Source: Perlabentimonas sp046542995
GTDB taxonomy: Bacteria > Bacteroidota > Bacteroidia > Bacteroidales > Tenuifilaceae
Direction of reading: 5' to 3'
DNA: 57,927 nucleotides
Assembly (NCBI GenBank): GCA_046542995.1
Contig: JBKHAH010000008.1
Span: 1-57,927 of the forward strand
The position numbers were made by a program, and so were the translations under genes. This document shows, in pieces, positions 26,799 to 35,799 of this stretch. Under the pieces are notes generated by a model. The model had not been told where the DNA came from. It saw only the letters and a list, made by a program, of their open reading frames with translations, and did not search any database. Each line of letters begins with the position of its first letter. Position 1 is the first letter of the stretch.

Positions 26799-28172
26799 AT
26801 GGACTACATTAAGAAGTATGTTGAAGAGAACAAGGATAGGTTTCTGGATGAACTGTTTGGTTTGCTTCGCATTCCATCTATCAGCTCAATTGCCGACCAT
26901 AAGCCTGATATGCAAAAATGTGCCGAGCATTGGAGAGACCTTATCCTAAAAGCAGGTGCCGACAAAGCCCAGGTAATGCCTACCGATGGGCACCCTGTTG
27001 TATATGCCGAAAAAATTATCGATCCTTCGGCTCCAACCGTTCTGGTTTACGCTCACTACGATGTTATGCCCGTTGACCCAATTGAACTTTGGAATACCAA
27101 ACCTTTCGAGCCAGTTATTAAGGATGGAAAGATATGGGGACGTGGCTCCGACGATGATAAGGGGCAAGGTTTTATGCACACCAAAGCTTTTGAGCTTATG
27201 CTTAAAACCGAAACGCTCCCCTGTAACGTAAAGTTTATGATTGAAGGTGAGGAGGAGGTTGGATCGCCAAACCTTGGTAAATGGCTTGCGCAGAATAAAG
27301 AGATGCTAAAAGCCGATGCAATTCTTGTTTCCGACACCTCTCTTCTCGGTAAGGATGACCCATCAATAACAACTGGCCTACGCGGATTGGCCTACGTTGA
27401 GGTTGAGGTTACAGGTCCTAACAAGGATCTTCACTCAGGTCTGTTTGGTGGTGCCGTGGCAAACCCAATTAATATTCTTAGCGACATGATTGCTTCGCTT
27501 ATGGACAAGAACAACCATATTACTATCCCCGGATTTTACGATGATGTAATGGAGGTTGATCCAGCGGAAAGAGCAGAGATGGCTAAGGCTCCATTTAGCG
27601 AGGAGGAGTACAAAAAGTCTCTCGGACTAAAAGAGGTTTGGGGCGAGAAGGGCTTTACTACCCTTGAGCGCGTTGGAATTAGGCCAACCCTTGATGTCAA
27701 CGGAATTTGGGGCGGATACATTGGCGAGGGAGCCAAAACGGTTCTTCCATCCAAAGCGCAAGCAAAAATATCCATGAGGCTTGTGCCACATCAAGATCAT
27801 AACAAGATTGCTGAGCTGTTCATCAAGCATTTCGAATCAATTGCACCACCTTACGTTACTGTAAATGCAAAAGTGCTACATGGCGGACAAGGATATGTTT
27901 CCCCAACCGATAATCCTGCTTACAAAGCAGCAAGCAGAGCAATGGAAGATACATTCGGCAAAAAGCCAATACCTTACCGTAGCGGAGGAAGCATACCAAT
28001 TATCAGTACGTTTGAGGAGATACTAGGAATTAAATCAATCCTTATTGGATTTGGACTTGAGGCAGATGCCATTCACTCACCAAACGAGAACTACCCACTG
28101 GAGCAGTTCTTCAAAGGGATAGAGACCATACCCCTGTTCTATAAGTATTTTGTAGAAGAGATGAAGAAGTAG
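26799..28172 (+). CDS. M20 family dipeptidase (CNDP-like)
   Basis: A cytoplasmic dimetal peptidase of the M20 family, dipeptidase subgroup. Metal ligands lie in VYAHYDVMPVDP near residue 85, GRGSDDDKGQGF near residue 114 and EGEEEVGSPN near residue 150, with the late histidine region EADAIHSPNENYPLEQF at the end. At 457 residues it has the standard length. It has no signal peptide. A strong terminator follows at 28195. Substrate preference is unknown. Confidence 0.92.
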   Translation: MDYIKKYVEENKDRFLDELFGLLRIPSISSIADHKPDMQKCAEHWRDLILKAGADKAQVMPTDGHPVVYAEKIIDPSAPTVLVYAHYDVMPVDPIELWNTKPFEPVIKDGKIWGRGSDDDKGQGFMHTKAFELMLKTETLPCNVKFMIEGEEEVGSPNLGKWLAQNKEMLKADAILVSDTSLLGKDDPSITTGLRGLAYVEVEVTGPNKDLHSGLFGGAVANPINILSDMIASLMDKNNHITIPGFYDDVMEVDPAERAEMAKAPFSEEEYKKSLGLKEVWGEKGFTTLERVGIRPTLDVNGIWGGYIGEGAKTVLPSKAQAKISMRLVPHQDHNKIAELFIKHFESIAPPYVTVNAKVLHGGQGYVSPTDNPAYKAASRAMEDTFGKKPIPYRSGGSIPIISTFEEILGIKSILIGFGLEADAIHSPNENYPLEQFFKGIETIPLFYKYFVEEMKK

Positions 28173-28194
28173 CCTATAACTATATAGAAACATT

Positions 28195-28232
28195 GCCCCG
28201 ATTATTTTTAATAGTAATCGGGGCTTTTTTTT
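28195..28232 (+). terminator. Rho-independent terminator after the dipeptidase gene
   Basis: A perfect 10-base stem (GCCCCGATTA with TAATCGGGGC) with a 10-base loop is followed by eight T residues. Confidence 0.93.
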
Positions 28233-28292
28233 GGCTGCTGATTATAATTATTAGTGCGGTTTTGTTAACTTGCAGTTTTAAATAGTACGCAC

Positions 28293-28823
28293 ATGAGAGC
28301 AAATGTAAGTTTTATAGGGCTGACGTTTTTGATAGTTGCTATATTTATAGCTGGTTGCAAAAGTCAAAAGTCCGATAAGGACCAAACCTTAACAAAGCAG
28401 CATAAGGCTGAGGATGCTATAAAGGAATGGATGCTAAAAAGCAATGAGTTCCCTCATTACAAACCCATAGTTTTTGGAGATTTAACTCCAAGATATGAGC
28501 GTTCGAGTCGTACACTGCAGCTATCTACTCAGATTAGTGAGGAAGAGGCAAGAAGCAAGGAAACAGGTGATACGGAAGAGCTGGACAGCCTTCGGGCAAT
28601 AATGGAGAGAAGCAAGGGCAATCTTTTGGGCTATATCTTACCGCATAAGTTTCAGGAAACCAATTTAGCAGGTGAAACCTTGAATCAGGAGTTGCTATTC
28701 TTCCTTGATACCTCATTAAGGGTTGCCTCCGTTATGGAGCCAGAGTCCTTTGACCATATACTTGACGAGAACGTTTTCTTTGAGCTTGACCCGGGTGCAG
28801 ATACAACCAGAAACGAAGACTAG
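28293..28823 (+). CDS. Predicted lipoprotein, unknown family
   Basis: I do not recognise this 176-residue protein. It opens with a lipoprotein signal peptide ending AGC (lipobox FIAGC), so it should be anchored in a membrane after cleavage at Cys22. The rest is soluble and charged, with a predicted helical stretch (EEEARSKETGDTEELDSL) and a hydrophobic ending (ELLFFLDTSLRVASVM). It stands alone between a terminator and the convergent lplA gene, whose 3' ends overlap by four bases. Confidence 0.68.
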   Translation: MRANVSFIGLTFLIVAIFIAGCKSQKSDKDQTLTKQHKAEDAIKEWMLKSNEFPHYKPIVFGDLTPRYERSSRTLQLSTQISEEEARSKETGDTEELDSLRAIMERSKGNLLGYILPHKFQETNLAGETLNQELLFFLDTSLRVASVMEPESFDHILDENVFFELDPGADTTRNED

Positions 28824-29785
28824 AGCAAATTTTCAATAACAATATTCTTGTCTGTACTGCTTAAAGTAGTTTCTTCAACTATTCGTTTTATAGTTAAGGG
28901 ATTGTGAGTTTTTCCTGACAGAACATCCGAAACCTGATTTTTTTCCTCTTGCGTAAGTCCATCCCCCTGAATAGTCAGGTTCACCATTACTCCTTTCTCT
29001 ACATGTGCCGTAATTTGTATTTTCCCTTTTGAATTTTTTGTCTCTCTTTTAAAAGAGTAGCTTGGTGAGTAGCCAAAGTTCCACTCCCAGGTTGCGTACT
29101 TTTCGTTAACAAGTTGTTTTATTGTAGTAACATCTTCAGTAGAAAATAGGTGGTTTGTACCATTAAACTCCCTGAGTATAAATTTATGCACAAATGCTTT
29201 AAATGCATCAATGGGCATTTCTTTTGCTAAATGCTCGCTGATGTTTGTAACTGTTGCCCTAACCGATTGTATCCCTTTGTGAGAGTATCTGTTTTTGTTA
29301 ACGTATAACACTTGCGCTAGGGTTTTTAGGTTAGTGGAGAATAGCATTGTGCCATGGTGCATTACCCTGTTTTTAAAAACATGCTCGGCATTTCCCGAGA
29401 ACTTTTTGCCATTAATTGTAAGGCTGTTATAACCTTCAAATTTTGCCTCTATACCAAGTTCATGGAGCAACCCAATGACAGGTTTGGTAAAACCCCTGAA
29501 GTCAACCAGTTTGCCTTCCTTGCCGTTCCGTATAAATGTGAAGTTTACATTTCCCAAATCGTGAAAAACTGCCCCGCCACCAGATAATCGTCGGATAACT
29601 TTAATGTCGTTTTTCTTTGTGTATTGGTAATCAACCTCAGCGAGCGTATTCTGGTGCTTTCCAACAATTACTGATGGTTCATTAGAGTACAGAAAAAATA
29701 CATCATCATTAAAATTCTTTAGCAAGTGCTCCTCCGTAGCAATGTTAAAGTATGGGTTGGTGCTATTTGAAAAAATGCAAAGCAT
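28820..29785 (-). CDS. lplA: Lipoate-protein ligase
   Basis: LplA attaches free lipoate to lipoyl domains using ATP. The conserved RRLSGGGAVFHDLGNVNF motif and the lipoate/AMP-site region FSGNAEHVFKNRVMHHGTMLF are present, followed by a C-terminal accessory domain of about 90 residues; the total length of 321 fits the LplA type. With lipA and lipB in the window the cell has both de novo and salvage routes. It lies 51 bases downstream of the MATE gene on the same strand. Confidence 0.94.
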   Translation of the reverse strand: MLCIFSNSTNPYFNIATEEHLLKNFNDDVFFLYSNEPSVIVGKHQNTLAEVDYQYTKKNDIKVIRRLSGGGAVFHDLGNVNFTFIRNGKEGKLVDFRGFTKPVIGLLHELGIEAKFEGYNSLTINGKKFSGNAEHVFKNRVMHHGTMLFSTNLKTLAQVLYVNKNRYSHKGIQSVRATVTNISEHLAKEMPIDAFKAFVHKFILREFNGTNHLFSTEDVTTIKQLVNEKYATWEWNFGYSPSYSFKRETKNSKGKIQITAHVEKGVMVNLTIQGDGLTQEEKNQVSDVLSGKTHNPLTIKRIVEETTLSSTDKNIVIENLL

Positions 29786-29836
29786 TCTGTAATATTTAAG
29801 TAGATACTATCTAAATATGCTATACTACAATTTGAG

Positions 29837-31195
29837 CTACCGTTTTGTTTCAGCAATTCTAATTTTGTTGATAGTTCTGTGCAAAAACCAGAATGCTAAT
29901 ACCCCAACAACCACGTTTGCGGTAAAACCAGCCCAAAATACGCCTCTAATGCCAATTAACTTTGCTCCAATCCATGCTAAAGGCACATACAGTACCAGCA
30001 TTCTTACAGCAGAGAATATTGCTGATGGGAATGGTTTGTTAGCCCCGTTAAAACTAGCAGTACTTAGCATTACCAAGCCTTGAAAACCATAGCTGGCCCC
30101 AACTATGTAAAAGTACTTTTTCGTTATTTCAATCACTTCAATATTGTCAGTAAAAACGGAGGCAATGTTTGAGGCAAACAGAAGAAGCACAATAAAAACT
30201 ATGACACCCCATGTTATTGAGAATTTTAAGGCGTAATCAAGCGATTTGAAAATTCTTTGAAAATGTTTTTTACTAATATTTTGCCCAATAAATATAATTA
30301 GAACTGAACCTAACGAAGCTATAACCATTAATACAAACATTTCAACCCTTGATGCAACACCAAAAGCAGCTACCGCTTCTTCTCCGAACAGAGCAACTAT
30401 TTTTGTAACAAAACCTAAAGAAATGGGTGTAATTAGCATGCTCAGAGCGGCAGGTCCTGCAATGTAAATTACCCTACTCCAGGTTTTCAGAATAATTCTT
30501 ATTTCTCCAATCTTCACGGTAAGTAGTTTCTCCCTTTTAATAAGCACAATCAGTATAAACACAAGGCTGCTGCTTCTGGCAATAACTGTAGCTAATGCTG
30601 CACCCTTTATTCCCATTTCAGGAAATGGGCCATATCCAAAAATCAAAAGGGGGTCAAGTATTATGTTGATTACGGCTGAAGTAACCATGAGCATTCCAGG
30701 AAGAAAGGTGTCGCCTGTGGCTCTAACTATGTTGTTGCCGATCATAGGAATAACAACAAAAGCAACGCCGTAATACCAGATGCTCATATAATTGTTAATA
30801 TGGGTAAGTACATCGGGTTTGGCTCCTAATGAGACAAATAAAGGACGAATAGTAAGCAGCCCGACAACAACAAATACAAAAACAACTATTAGCCCTAAAA
30901 GAATTGCACTACTGGCCATCATGCTAACCTCTTTTCGGCTTTTGGTTATAATATTCCTTGATATTAATGAGCTGGTTCCAATGCCAATACCCTGCGAAAG
31001 GCTATTTATAAACATGATAACAGGGAAGCAGAAACCAATTGCTGCCAGTTGCTGTACACCTAATTTGCCAATAAAGTACGTGTCAACTAGGTTGAAAATA
31101 ACCATGCCAATCATACCGAAAAGCATAGGCCAAACCAGTGAGAATAGCTGGTTCTTTATGTTTCCCTCGGTTAAATTCCTGTTGATTTTTGGCAT
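29837..31195 (-). CDS. MATE family efflux transporter
   Basis: A 452-residue inner-membrane exporter with about 12 membrane segments in two homologous halves. The N-terminal half has FSLVWPMLFGMIGMVIFNLVDTYFIGKLG and the second half repeats the pattern near residue 235. It resembles the NorM/DinF families, which export cations or drugs using Na+ or H+ gradients. The substrate is unknown. It lies upstream of lplA (51-base gap) and may be cotranscribed with it. Confidence 0.9.
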   Translation of the reverse strand: MPKINRNLTEGNIKNQLFSLVWPMLFGMIGMVIFNLVDTYFIGKLGVQQLAAIGFCFPVIMFINSLSQGIGIGTSSLISRNIITKSRKEVSMMASSAILLGLIVVFVFVVVGLLTIRPLFVSLGAKPDVLTHINNYMSIWYYGVAFVVIPMIGNNIVRATGDTFLPGMLMVTSAVINIILDPLLIFGYGPFPEMGIKGAALATVIARSSSLVFILIVLIKREKLLTVKIGEIRIILKTWSRVIYIAGPAALSMLITPISLGFVTKIVALFGEEAVAAFGVASRVEMFVLMVIASLGSVLIIFIGQNISKKHFQRIFKSLDYALKFSITWGVIVFIVLLLFASNIASVFTDNIEVIEITKKYFYIVGASYGFQGLVMLSTASFNGANKPFPSAIFSAVRMLVLYVPLAWIGAKLIGIRGVFWAGFTANVVVGVLAFWFLHRTINKIRIAETKR

Positions 31196-31304
31196 GGATT
31201 AAAAATTGACACCTCCCTTATTTTTTAGTAATAAAAAAAAGATTGATGTTTTAAAAAGCTGCCCTAAAAGTATTAAAACTTCCATTACCAAAGTGTATTA
31301 TAAT

Positions 31305-31336
31305 AAAAAAGCCACCCCAAATTTGAGGTGGCTTTT
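31305..31336 (-). terminator. Rho-independent terminator of the cDPG-synthetase-like gene
   Basis: An inverted repeat (AAAAGCCACC with GGTGGCTTTT) closes a loop, and on the minus strand the stem is followed by T-rich sequence. It lies just downstream of the gene ending at 31353. Confidence 0.85.
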
Positions 31337-31352
31337 AAAAGCATTAGCTTAA

Positions 31353-32693
31353 TTATTTAAGATTGTGTTTTTTAACAAAATCTTCAAGTACGCCCTTAAG
31401 ATCTGGTTTTCCAATTTCTGCCAAATCGTAGTAAACGCGTGTTGTAGGCTTCTTAATATTAATAATACGCGATAGGTCAATTGGAGTACCAATGATTACT
31501 GTATCGCAATCGGTATTGTTAATGGTTGCTTCAAGGTCTTTAAGCTGCTGCTCTCCGTATCCCATGGCTGGAAGAATTGCACCAATCTCTGGGTAAATCT
31601 CATAGGTCTCTTTTAGTTTACCTACTAGGTATGGACGTGCATCAACTTCCTCGCTACAACCAAACTTCCTTGCTGCAACGGTACCAGCACCAATCTTCAT
31701 GTTACCATGGGTTAGGGTTGGTCCATCCTCAACAATTAAGCAGCGCTTACCTTTGATAAGTTCTGGCTTATCAACAGAAATTGGAGAGGCGCCATCAACA
31801 ACAATTGCGTTGGGGTTACGGCTTGCTATGCTTTCGCGAACAGTTTGTATTCCTTCAGGAGCAGCAGAGTCCATCTTGTTAATAACAACAACATCGGCTA
31901 AGCGAAGGTTAACCTCACCTGGGTAGTAGTTAATTTCATTACCCGGACGATGTGGGTCCGCTACAGTAATAGTTAGGTCAGGTTTGTAGAAAGAGAAGTC
32001 GTTGTTTCCACCGTCCCAAAGAATAACATCACATCCGCTAGGATCCTTCTCTGCTTCACGAAGAATTGCTTCGTAATCAACGCCTGCATAAATTACATTA
32101 CCGCGAACCACGTGTGGCTCGTATTCTTCCATCTCTTCAATGGTACATTTGTGCTTCTTAAGGTCTTCAACCTCTGCATAGCGCTGTACTCTTTGTGCTA
32201 CTAAATCGCCATAAGGCATTGGGTGGCGAACGGCAACCACTTTAAGCCCTTTTTCCATTAGGTGCTCAATAACCTTACGCGAGGTTTGTGATTTACCACA
32301 ACCTGTACGGGTAGCCACAACAGAAATAACCGGCTTCGTGCTCTTAACCATTGTTTCATTTGGTCCAATTAGCATGAAGTTTGCACCTGCTGCGTTTACT
32401 ATTGAGCTAATTCTCATTACGTGCTGGTAATCTACATCGCTGTATGAGAATACGCATTCGTGTACATCCTTCTCCTTAATTAGCTTTGTTAGCTCCTCTT
32501 CTGCTACAATAGGGATGCCTGCTGGGTAAAGTTTGCCCGCTAGTTCTGCAGGGTATTTACGTCCATCAATGTCGGGAATTTGTGCAGCGGTGAATGCTAC
32601 CACATTGTACTGTTCGTTGTCACGGAAGAAAGTGTTAAAATTGTGGAAGTCTCTTCCGGCTGCGCCAATAATTATTACATTTCTTTTGCTCAT
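31353..32693 (-). CDS. Cyclic 2,3-diphosphoglycerate synthetase-like GTPase
   Basis: A 446-residue protein with an N-terminal Rossmann-like domain (VIIIGAAGRDFHNFN) and a P-loop domain (TRTGCGKSQTSR near residue 129, VVINKMDSAAPEG near residue 258). It resembles archaeal cyclic 2,3-diphosphoglycerate synthetase, but no cDPG system is known in Bacteroidota, so its true substrate is probably different. It is single, with its own terminator and a candidate operator upstream. The family link is fairly firm; the function is not. Confidence 0.8.
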   Translation of the reverse strand: MSKRNVIIIGAAGRDFHNFNTFFRDNEQYNVVAFTAAQIPDIDGRKYPAELAGKLYPAGIPIVAEEELTKLIKEKDVHECVFSYSDVDYQHVMRISSIVNAAGANFMLIGPNETMVKSTKPVISVVATRTGCGKSQTSRKVIEHLMEKGLKVVAVRHPMPYGDLVAQRVQRYAEVEDLKKHKCTIEEMEEYEPHVVRGNVIYAGVDYEAILREAEKDPSGCDVILWDGGNNDFSFYKPDLTITVADPHRPGNEINYYPGEVNLRLADVVVINKMDSAAPEGIQTVRESIASRNPNAIVVDGASPISVDKPELIKGKRCLIVEDGPTLTHGNMKIGAGTVAARKFGCSEEVDARPYLVGKLKETYEIYPEIGAILPAMGYGEQQLKDLEATINNTDCDTVIIGTPIDLSRIINIKKPTTRVYYDLAEIGKPDLKGVLEDFVKKHNLK

Positions 32694-32768
32694 AAAAGTT
32701 AATGTTATTTTTGTTATTAAATCAAGAAATCATCAATATGAATAGATGTTCCATAGTAAAAATATTAG

Positions 32769-32776
32769 CAAAAATA
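32769..32776 (-). promoter_or_regulatory. Candidate -7 box for the cDPG-synthetase-like gene
   Basis: The minus strand reads TATTTTTG (TAnnTTTG), about 76 bases before the ATG. The 7-base inverted repeat at 32779-32800 overlaps where a -33 region would be. Confidence 0.35.
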
Positions 32777-33088
32777 AAAGAATATGTTTGAGAATATTCT
32801 TTATGCTGTAAAAAATAAAACGGCATTTTTCATTATCGTGGCCCGATGCATAGGTAACAGTCTATGAATCTGTTAATACAAGCAAGACATGTTAAAAAAC
32901 ATTTAAGCGTTCTAAAGATGTGCTGCAGAGCAATGTTGCAAAATACATGCTAAATAGTTAATTGTATTGAATAGCATTCGGCCTGAGGTTTTCATAGAAT
33001 CAGTGTATTATAAATAAGGGATAGCCTGCGAAGGAACATTGAAATGCTTAAAAGATACCATAGACTAACTGATTAATCCTTATTTTTT

Positions 33089-33096
33089 TACTTTTG
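33089..33096 (+). promoter_or_regulatory. Candidate -7 box for lptB
   Basis: TACTTTTG matches TAnnTTTG, 16 bases before the lptB ATG, a very short leader. Confidence 0.45.
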
Positions 33097-33112
33097 TAAC
33101 AAATATACTGAT

Positions 33113-33847
33113 ATGGATAGGATGAGGCTTCATACCAAAAAGTTGGTAAAAAAATATGGAAACAGGGTTGTTGTAAAGGGTGCTTCCGTTGAGGTTAGCC
33201 AGGGAGAGATTGTTGGTTTGTTGGGACCTAACGGAGCGGGTAAAACAACTACTTTCTACATGATTGTTGGGCTGGTAACTCCAAACAATGGGAAAATATT
33301 TTTAAACGATCTGGAGATAACCAAGGAGCCTGTTTATAAAAGAGCGCAGCGTGGCATTGGCTACCTGGCACAGGAAGCATCTGTTTTCCGAAGTCTTAGC
33401 GTGGAGGATAACCTGAAGGCTGTGCTCGAAATGACCTCCTTTAGCAAGGAGTATCAAAAGGAGAAGGTTGAGAGCCTTATTGATGAGTTTGGTTTGCATA
33501 AAATTAGAAAGAGTCAAGGGAATCAGCTTAGTGGTGGCGAACGCCGTCGCACAGAGATAGCCAGAGCCTTAGCCTTGGAGCCTAAGTTTATTCTGCTTGA
33601 TGAACCGTTTGCAGGGGTTGACCCTATTGCTGTTGAGGATATTCAAACAATTGTAGCAAAACTGAAGGATAAGAATATAGGGATTCTTATTACCGATCAT
33701 AATGTGCACGAGACACTCTCTATTACCGACAGAGCGTACCTCCTTTTTGAGGGCGATATACTTAAAGCTGGAACTGCTGATGAGCTGGCCGACGATCCAG
33801 AAGTCCGCAAGGTTTACCTAGGTCAGAATTTTGAACTTAGGCGCTAG
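33113..33847 (+). CDS. lptB: Lipopolysaccharide export ABC transporter ATPase LptB
   Basis: The ATPase of the LptB2FG complex, which extracts lipopolysaccharide from the inner membrane for export. Motifs are Walker A (LGPNGAGKTTTF) near residue 40, the signature LSGGERRRTEIARAL near residue 140 and Walker B FILLDEPFAGVDPIA near residue 161. It has 244 residues, normal. No lptF, lptG or lptC is adjacent. The gene overlaps the convergent tatC by four bases. Start ATG at 33113. Confidence 0.95.
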   Translation: MDRMRLHTKKLVKKYGNRVVVKGASVEVSQGEIVGLLGPNGAGKTTTFYMIVGLVTPNNGKIFLNDLEITKEPVYKRAQRGIGYLAQEASVFRSLSVEDNLKAVLEMTSFSKEYQKEKVESLIDEFGLHKIRKSQGNQLSGGERRRTEIARALALEPKFILLDEPFAGVDPIAVEDIQTIVAKLKDKNIGILITDHNVHETLSITDRAYLLFEGDILKAGTADELADDPEVRKVYLGQNFELRR

Positions 33848-34665
33848 CTGTTTTCCTGCTCTTCTTCTAACTTCATCTTTTTCCTGTATAGCCTTGCCGA
33901 AAGGCTTATGCTCAATTCAAAAAGTAGCCATAAAGGAAGGGTTACAAGTAGCAGGCTTAAAATATCGGGAGGTGTAATAATGGCTGCCACGCACATTATT
34001 ACAATGAAGGTATGCTTCCTGTATTTCTTCAGGAATCTTGGCGTTACAATGCCTGCCTTTGTTAAAAAGATGATAAGTACGGGTAGTTCAAACAGAAGTC
34101 CCGCTGCTAGCGTTACTGACGCAACCGACCCGATATACGAGGTAAGGTTTATTTGGTTAGCAATCTCATCAGATACGCTATACCCACCAAGAAAATGAAT
34201 GGTTAGGGGTGATATTATAAAATAGCCAAACAGAACCCCAATTATAAAAAGCAGCGAGATATAAAATACAGCACCCCGGGTTTTCTTTCTTTCAGTATCG
34301 TATAGCGCAGGCCTAATAAAACTCCAGAATTGATAAACGATAATTGGGAACGCTACAACAATGCCCACATACACCGAAACCATAATGTGGGTGTTAAACT
34401 GCCCCGCCATGTTTATATTGATAATATTTAACGGTTCAGCATTTATACAAAGATTTGGTGAGTTTAGTTTCTGAGCTAAATCGCAAAGCAGATTATTTGT
34501 AAAAAATTCTGGGGTTTTAGGTGCGAGCAGGAGCCTATCGAATATTATGTTGGAGAATAAAAAAGCGACAACTGCACATGCTAAAATAGCAATTACCGAT
34601 CTAACCAGTACCCATCGTAACTCCTCAAGGTGATCAAGAAACCCCATCTCATCACGTTCGCTCAT
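33844..34665 (-). CDS. tatC: Sec-independent protein translocase TatC
   Basis: TatC, the core of the twin-arginine translocase that exports folded proteins. Six membrane segments are visible, with the N-terminal motif FLDHLEELRWVLVRS and the FP-rich loop IVVAFPIIVYQFWSFIRPALYDTERK near residue 105. The first periplasmic loop (about residues 50-90) is longer than in E. coli, which is common in Bacteroidota. It has 273 residues. It is 19 bases downstream of kdsD and probably cotranscribed with it. tatA is not in the window. Confidence 0.95.
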   Translation of the reverse strand: MSERDEMGFLDHLEELRWVLVRSVIAILACAVVAFLFSNIIFDRLLLAPKTPEFFTNNLLCDLAQKLNSPNLCINAEPLNIININMAGQFNTHIMVSVYVGIVVAFPIIVYQFWSFIRPALYDTERKKTRGAVFYISLLFIIGVLFGYFIISPLTIHFLGGYSVSDEIANQINLTSYIGSVASVTLAAGLLFELPVLIIFLTKAGIVTPRFLKKYRKHTFIVIMCVAAIITPPDILSLLLVTLPLWLLFELSISLSARLYRKKMKLEEEQENS

Positions 34666-34684
34666 GCCTTAATCTTTTTCATTA

Positions 34685-35656
34685 TTAAATAATCCCTTCG
34701 CGGAGAATATCGTGAAGGTGAATCATGCCAATATATTTCTTGTTAAAAGTGACTAGCAGCTGCGTAATCTTTTTTTCCTCCATTAGCTGAAAGGCATTTA
34801 CAGCCAGTTTGTCACTATTAATTGTTTTAGGATTTGGTGTCATGATATTGCCGGCCACTAGCTTGTCAATCTGTTTGTTCTGTTGGAGCATTCTACGCAA
34901 ATCACCATCAGTAATAACCCCAACAATATCCCCTTCATCATCAACCACTGCTGTTGCTCCTAATCTTTTCGAGGAGATTTCAAGTATAACTGTTTGAATT
35001 GTGTCGTTTAGGTGAACTGACGGTTTTAGCCCGTCCTCAATAATATCTGCAACTCGCATGTATAACTTTTTACCAAGGGCCCCGCCAGGATGGAACCTGG
35101 CAAAATCATCGGGTGTAAACCCTTTTAGTTTTAACAAGCAAACAGCCAAAGCATCGCCCATAACCATTTGCGCTGTGGTGCTCGATGTTGGGGCCAGGTT
35201 GTTTGGGCAAGCTTCACTATCAACGGTGGCCTTAAGGGTAAAGTCTGCCTTTTGGGCAAGATAGCTACTGGTGTTAGAAACAATTCCAACAAGCTTATTT
35301 CCCATATTTTTAATTAAGGGAACTAATACTTTTATTTCGGGTGTATTGCCACTTTTCGAAAGGCAAAGAATGATATCGTCGGTCTGAATAATGCCCAAAT
35401 CCCCATGAATGGCATCGGCAGCATGCATAAAAATGGCGGGTGTGCCTGTTGAGTTTAATGTGGCAACAATCTTCTCAGCAATAATAGCACTTTTACCAAT
35501 TCCGGTAATTACTACACGTCCTTTAATGTTATATAGCAGTTCAACGGTTTTTCTAAAGTCGTCATCAATGAAGCTGGCCATTTTCTCAATAGCCATAGCC
35601 TCAGTTTTAATGGTTTCAATTGCAAGATGATTTATATCAATTTGTGTGTTTCCCAT
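34685..35656 (-). CDS. kdsD: Arabinose-5-phosphate isomerase (KpsF/GutQ/KdsD family)
   Basis: A sugar-phosphate isomerase that converts ribulose-5-phosphate to arabinose-5-phosphate, the first step of Kdo synthesis for lipopolysaccharide. A SIS domain (about residues 30-180, with TGIGKSA and LSKSGNTPEI) is followed by two CBS domains, the second containing VVDDEGDIVGVITDGDLRR. It has 323 residues, normal for KdsD/KpsF. It lies next to lptB and tatC, another envelope cluster. Whether it acts on a capsule instead cannot be told. Confidence 0.92.
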   Translation of the reverse strand: MGNTQIDINHLAIETIKTEAMAIEKMASFIDDDFRKTVELLYNIKGRVVITGIGKSAIIAEKIVATLNSTGTPAIFMHAADAIHGDLGIIQTDDIILCLSKSGNTPEIKVLVPLIKNMGNKLVGIVSNTSSYLAQKADFTLKATVDSEACPNNLAPTSSTTAQMVMGDALAVCLLKLKGFTPDDFARFHPGGALGKKLYMRVADIIEDGLKPSVHLNDTIQTVILEISSKRLGATAVVDDEGDIVGVITDGDLRRMLQQNKQIDKLVAGNIMTPNPKTINSDKLAVNAFQLMEEKKITQLLVTFNKKYIGMIHLHDILREGII

Positions 35657-35733
35657 CGTATTTATTTATATTTTTATACCCAATTAGTAAAAAAGATAAT
35701 AAAAGCGTAAAAAAAGCCGTATCTTTAAGAGTA

Positions 35734-35741
35734 CAAAAGTA
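35734..35741 (-). promoter_or_regulatory. Candidate -7 box for kdsD-tatC
   Basis: The minus strand reads TACTTTTG (TAnnTTTG), 78 bases before the kdsD ATG. It lies in the 143-base gap shared with the divergent recQ gene. Confidence 0.45.
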
Positions 35742-35799
35742 GTTTTTTTTTATTTGAGTGGAAAAAAGACGAGATGCGTTGTATAACTTTTAACTATCA

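Larger units (their letters stand above)
32694..33112. other. Intergenic region with small inverted repeats
   Basis: This 419-base AT-rich stretch lies between two divergent genes, with no gene, tRNA or known riboswitch seen. It holds three short inverted repeats: AGAATAT/ATATTCT at 32779-32800 (just upstream of a minus-strand box CAAAAATA at 32769-32776, which reads as TATTTTTG), TAACAG/CTGTTA at 32855-32875, and ATGTT/AACAT at 32889-32902. These may be operators or weak terminators; the function is unknown. Confidence 0.45.

Noticed and set aside
32694..33112. A tRNA or riboswitch in the divergent intergenic region
   Set aside because: No acceptor/anticodon geometry and no known aptamer core; only short AT-rich inverted repeats.
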